Source: JALZVT01 sp039029135 (lineage in GTDB: Bacteria; Pseudomonadota; Gammaproteobacteria; Pseudomonadales; Azotimanducaceae). Taken from it: 64,000 nucleotides of DNA. Shown here one piece after another: positions 61,413-64,000 of the stretch. How positions within the stretch are numbered: position 1 is the stretch's first letter; every line of letters begins with the position of its first letter. The stretch lies in assembly GCA_039029135.1 (NCBI GenBank), contig JBCCGT010000003.1, positions 62,001 through 126,000 of the forward strand. The letters are read 5' to 3'. The translations under genes were made by a program, and so were the position numbers. The notes beneath the pieces are model-generated. The model was not told where the DNA came from. It searched no databases and was given only the letters and a program-made list of their open reading frames with translations.

Positions 61413-64000
61413 ATGGAGTTGAGCGCTGTCCAGCGGCAGCTGCTGACCGGCGCTCGGCTGGCGGCGGCGAATCCGCGCTACAACATGGCGTTTCGTTTCG
61501 ATTTTCGGGGTCCGCTCGACGTCGAGCGCCTGCGGGCCGCGTTTGCTCAGGTGACGACCGCCAACGTGGCGCTGCACGCTCGAATCGACGGCGAGCAGCT
61601 TTTGGCGGGCAACGCCGCGGCGCTTGCCCTCGAGCACGTCGATGGCGGCGAACTCGACGCGCTGCTGACCGCACGCGCCAGTCGGCCGCTGCCGATCGAG
61701 GAGCGCTTGTTCGAGGCGACCCTATACGCGTGTGCCCCCGAGCATCACGTGCTCTACCTAAATCAACACCATCTCATTACCGACGGTGCCGCATTCGCTG
61801 CACTAGTCGCGCAGCTCGCAGACGCATATGCGGGCGGCGTCCCTGCCGCGGCGCCGTCGCCCGATCATCGGGTTGTGGATGCTGCCCGTCTGGAGCGTGC
61901 CCAGGCCTTCTGGGCGCAGCGAGTGCAGAACCTCGAGCCGGTGTCGACGCTTGGAGATAACCCGACCGAGCGTTATTCGATCGTGCTCGACGCTGAACTC
62001 ATGGCGGCCCTGCGCGCCTGCGCACAGGACCCGGAACTGCGCGCGCTGAGCAGAGACCTCACGAATTTTTCGCTGCTGGCCGCGACGCTGTTGCTGCTGC
62101 GGGCACGGCTGTTCGCCGTCCAGGACAACGGCGCGCTGGGCGTGCCGTTCCACAATCGCACCGCGCCGGGCGCGCTGACACCGCAGCTTGAGATCGGTTG
62201 CCTGGAGATCGATGCGGCCACGAGCACAAGCTTTGTTGAGCTCGTGCGGCTCGTGCAGCGCGACACCCTGCTCGCGATGAAGAACATTGTCCCGGGCGTG
62301 GGTTCCGCGGAGATCAACAATCGCTTCTCGTGGCTGCTGAACTACCTGCCGGATCGCCTGCCGACATTCGAGGGCGTCGAGCGCGAGACGACCTGGCTGC
62401 ACTGCGGCGCCGGCGATCCGACGCACGCGCTGCGGCTGCAGGTTGAGGACTTCGACGGCCGCGATGCGCTGGCCCTGCATTTCGACTGCTCGACCGCCGC
62501 GTTTACGGCACAGCAGGCGGCGCGCCTGCCGAGTCTCTTCGTCGAACTGCTGCGCGCCTGCGTGGCGCAACCGGGCACAGACTGGCGCGCCCATCGGCTC
62601 GGTAGTGCTCTGTCTGCAGCCGCGCCTTGGCAGGACGGCGGTGCGCGGGTCACCAACTATCCCTGCGTGTCCACGCTGCTAGCGAATCAGGCGGCTGCCT
62701 ATCCGGACGCAGCGGCCGTCGTCTCAGGCGTTTTGCACGTCACCTATGCGCAGCTCAGTGCGCGCGTTGCCGCGCTGGTGCCCAAGCTGCAGCGGCTCGA
62801 GTGCATACCCATCTTGCTCGACCGCAGCATCGACGCGCTTGTTTTGGTGTATGGCGCGCTGGCGGCGCGGGTGCCGTTCGTACCCCTCGACATCGAACAT
62901 CCCCAGGAACGCATCAACGGCATTCTGGGCCAGCTCGGCGAGCCGCCGGTGTTTGTCGCCGCACCGGAGCATCACAGCGGCCTTGCTAGTCGCGCCGTGC
63001 TCACACTCCGCGATCTCGAGACCGATGCGGATGTGCCTGAGTCGCGCCCGCCCGTAATCGATGCGGCCTATCTGATTTTTACTTCCGGCAGTACCGGGGA
63101 GCCCAAGGGCGTCGCGGTCGGTCGCCAGTCGCTCTCAAACTACGTGGGCTGGGCCACGACGCACTACCGACCGGCTGCCTCGACGGACGAAGCGACAGCC
63201 GCGATCGACATGCCGCTGTTTTCGTCTCTGGCTTTCGACCTGACGCTGACCTCGATGCTGCTGCCGGTCGCGACGGGTGGCAGCGTGCGGGTTTACAGCG
63301 CCGCAGACGCTGCGGCAGACGCGCTCGAGCAGGCGCGAAACACCAGCGGTCTGGCAGTGATCGATGTCCTGCGCGACGACGCGGTGGACGTCGTCAAGCT
63401 GACCCCCTCGCATCTGCGCCTCGGACTTGCAGCTTTGCCGGCAACCATTGGCGAGACGTCGCGACGCGTGCACACGTTGATACTCGGCGGCGAGGACCTG
63501 CCTCGCTCGCTCGCGCTCGAAGCGCAGCGCGTGCTCGGCGCCGGCGTGCGCATCTGCAACGAGTACGGACCGACAGAAGCCACCATCGGCTGCATGATCC
63601 ACGACTTCGACGCGGGCCACGATCTTGCGAGCTCAGTGCCGATCGGGCGGCCGATCGCAAACGCCAGGGTGGAACTCGTCGACGCCGCAGGCCAGACCGT
63701 GCCGCCCGGCTTCGACGGCGACATGGTGCTGTCCGGCGTGCCGCTTGCGCTTGGCTATCTGGGCGCCGATGGCATACAAGGCACCCGCTACGACGCAGGG
63801 GATCGCGCGCGACTGCAGGACGACGGCACCCTGCTCTATCTCGGTCGGCGCGGGCGCCAGGTAAAGTTTCGCGGCGCGCGTATCGAGCTTGCCGAGATCG
63901 AGCGTGTCCTGCTGCGGTTGGAGGGGGTCGACGCGGCCCACGTGCGGCTGCATCAACAGCCGGAAGTCGAGCGCGAACAGCACTGCGCGGAGTGCGGCAT
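61413..64000 (+). CDS. Nonribosomal peptide synthetase, condensation-adenylation module (3' partial)
   Basis: The frame opens at ATG 61413, stays open to the right edge and continues beyond it (862 or more residues). The first 430 residues form a condensation domain: LSAVQRQLL (C1), NQHHLITDGAAF with the catalytic His (C3) and NNRFSWLLNYLP. An adenylation domain follows: YLIFTSGSTGEPKGVAVG (A3), LAFDLTLTSMLLPV (A4), NEYGPTEATIG (A5), RYDAGDRARLQDDG (A7) and LGRRGRQVKFRGARIELAEIE (A8). By hand alignment the specificity code is D-L-T-K-I-G-E-I-G, very close to the published Asn code DLTKLGEVG. The module would condense the carrier-bound starter from the preceding genes with Asn. Later domains are outside the window. 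Confidence 0.93.
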   Translation, partial: MELSAVQRQLLTGARLAAANPRYNMAFRFDFRGPLDVERLRAAFAQVTTANVALHARIDGEQLLAGNAAALALEHVDGGELDALLTARASRPLPIEERLFEATLYACAPEHHVLYLNQHHLITDGAAFAALVAQLADAYAGGVPAAAPSPDHRVVDAARLERAQAFWAQRVQNLEPVSTLGDNPTERYSIVLDAELMAALRACAQDPELRALSRDLTNFSLLAATLLLLRARLFAVQDNGALGVPFHNRTAPGALTPQLEIGCLEIDAATSTSFVELVRLVQRDTLLAMKNIVPGVGSAEINNRFSWLLNYLPDRLPTFEGVERETTWLHCGAGDPTHALRLQVEDFDGRDALALHFDCSTAAFTAQQAARLPSLFVELLRACVAQPGTDWRAHRLGSALSAAAPWQDGGARVTNYPCVSTLLANQAAAYPDAAAVVSGVLHVTYAQLSARVAALVPKLQRLECIPILLDRSIDALVLVYGALAARVPFVPLDIEHPQERINGILGQLGEPPVFVAAPEHHSGLASRAVLTLRDLETDADVPESRPPVIDAAYLIFTSGSTGEPKGVAVGRQSLSNYVGWATTHYRPAASTDEATAAIDMPLFSSLAFDLTLTSMLLPVATGGSVRVYSAADAAADALEQARNTSGLAVIDVLRDDAVDVVKLTPSHLRLGLAALPATIGETSRRVHTLILGGEDLPRSLALEAQRVLGAGVRICNEYGPTEATIGCMIHDFDAGHDLASSVPIGRPIANARVELVDAAGQTVPPGFDGDMVLSGVPLALGYLGADGIQGTRYDAGDRARLQDDGTLLYLGRRGRQVKFRGARIELAEIERVLLRLEGVDAAHVRLHQQPEVEREQHCAECG

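Noticed and set aside
1..64000. CRISPR arrays, transposase genes, phage genes or integrases
   Set aside because: None was recognised. The repeat families found are coding repeats or palindromic elements without spacers.

Overview
This is a GC-rich chromosomal window from what looks like a gammaproteobacterium. The evidence is the single-operon type II secretion genes, the XrtA/PEP-CTERM-type exopolysaccharide genes, the LexA-box-controlled imuA-imuB-dnaE2 mutasome, the SppA/MurF/MoaA/PyrB set and a CCA-encoding tRNA-Ser. The lineage call is an inference, because no rRNA or marker tree is available here. No phage, insertion sequence with a transposase, or CRISPR array was seen.

Layout. 1-6203: the 3' part of a giant thrombospondin type 3 repeat protein that runs, without a stop codon, through a GlyGly-CTERM-like sorting signal into a complete OmpA-type outer-membrane protein. 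6296-8509: a small lipoprotein, a cytochrome P450 and tRNA-Ser(UGA). 8601-15358: galE, an orphan hybrid histidine kinase, a nucleotide-sugar epimerase, and the XrtA-associated tyrosine autokinase and ATPase (exopolysaccharide assembly). 15380-21845: the SOS translesion operon imuA-imuB-dnaE2 behind two LexA-like boxes. 21885-31611: ugd, a ThDP enzyme, glutathione reductase, a lipoprotein alkaline phosphatase coupled to an AGCS-family symporter, and sppA. 31833-40079: murF, moaA, a DUF1285 gene, the electron-transfer flavoprotein set (ETF-QO divergent from etfB-etfA) and pyrB. 40522-48600: type II secretion genes gspEFGHIJKLM; gspC, gspD and gspN are not present here. 48884-55401: a truncated DUF1631-like protein, a conserved hypothetical, and a minus-strand operon of an FN3-repeat lipoprotein, a DUF5060-type secreted protein and the XrtA-system priming sugar transferase. 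56053-64000: a thioesterase, a luciferase-like oxidoreductase, and the start of a nonribosomal peptide cluster (acyl-CoA dehydrogenase, stand-alone adenylation enzyme, carrier protein and a condensation-adenylation NRPS that leaves the window).

How the parts fit. UDP-sugar supply (GalE, Ugd, epimerase), the priming transferase and the tyrosine kinase/ATPase pair belong to one exopolysaccharide pathway but lie in four separate blocks. The type II secretion genes are the known export route for GlyGly-CTERM proteins, which links them functionally to the protein at the left edge. ETF-QO and EtfBA form a complete acyl-CoA dehydrogenase electron route. The NRPS genes form the best candidate for an undescribed pathway: a carrier-bound amino acid that is activated, oxidised and then condensed with a residue whose adenylation code reads as Asn.

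Repeats and control elements stand out. There are five 234-residue super-repeats in the first gene and a 56-bp triple-hairpin element in two copies, one of them inside the gspJ leader. A long GGGGTCAGAGTC palindrome lies between gspE and gspF, and an orphan minus-strand terminator on a hairpin-rich segment between murF and moaA suggests an unannotated small RNA.
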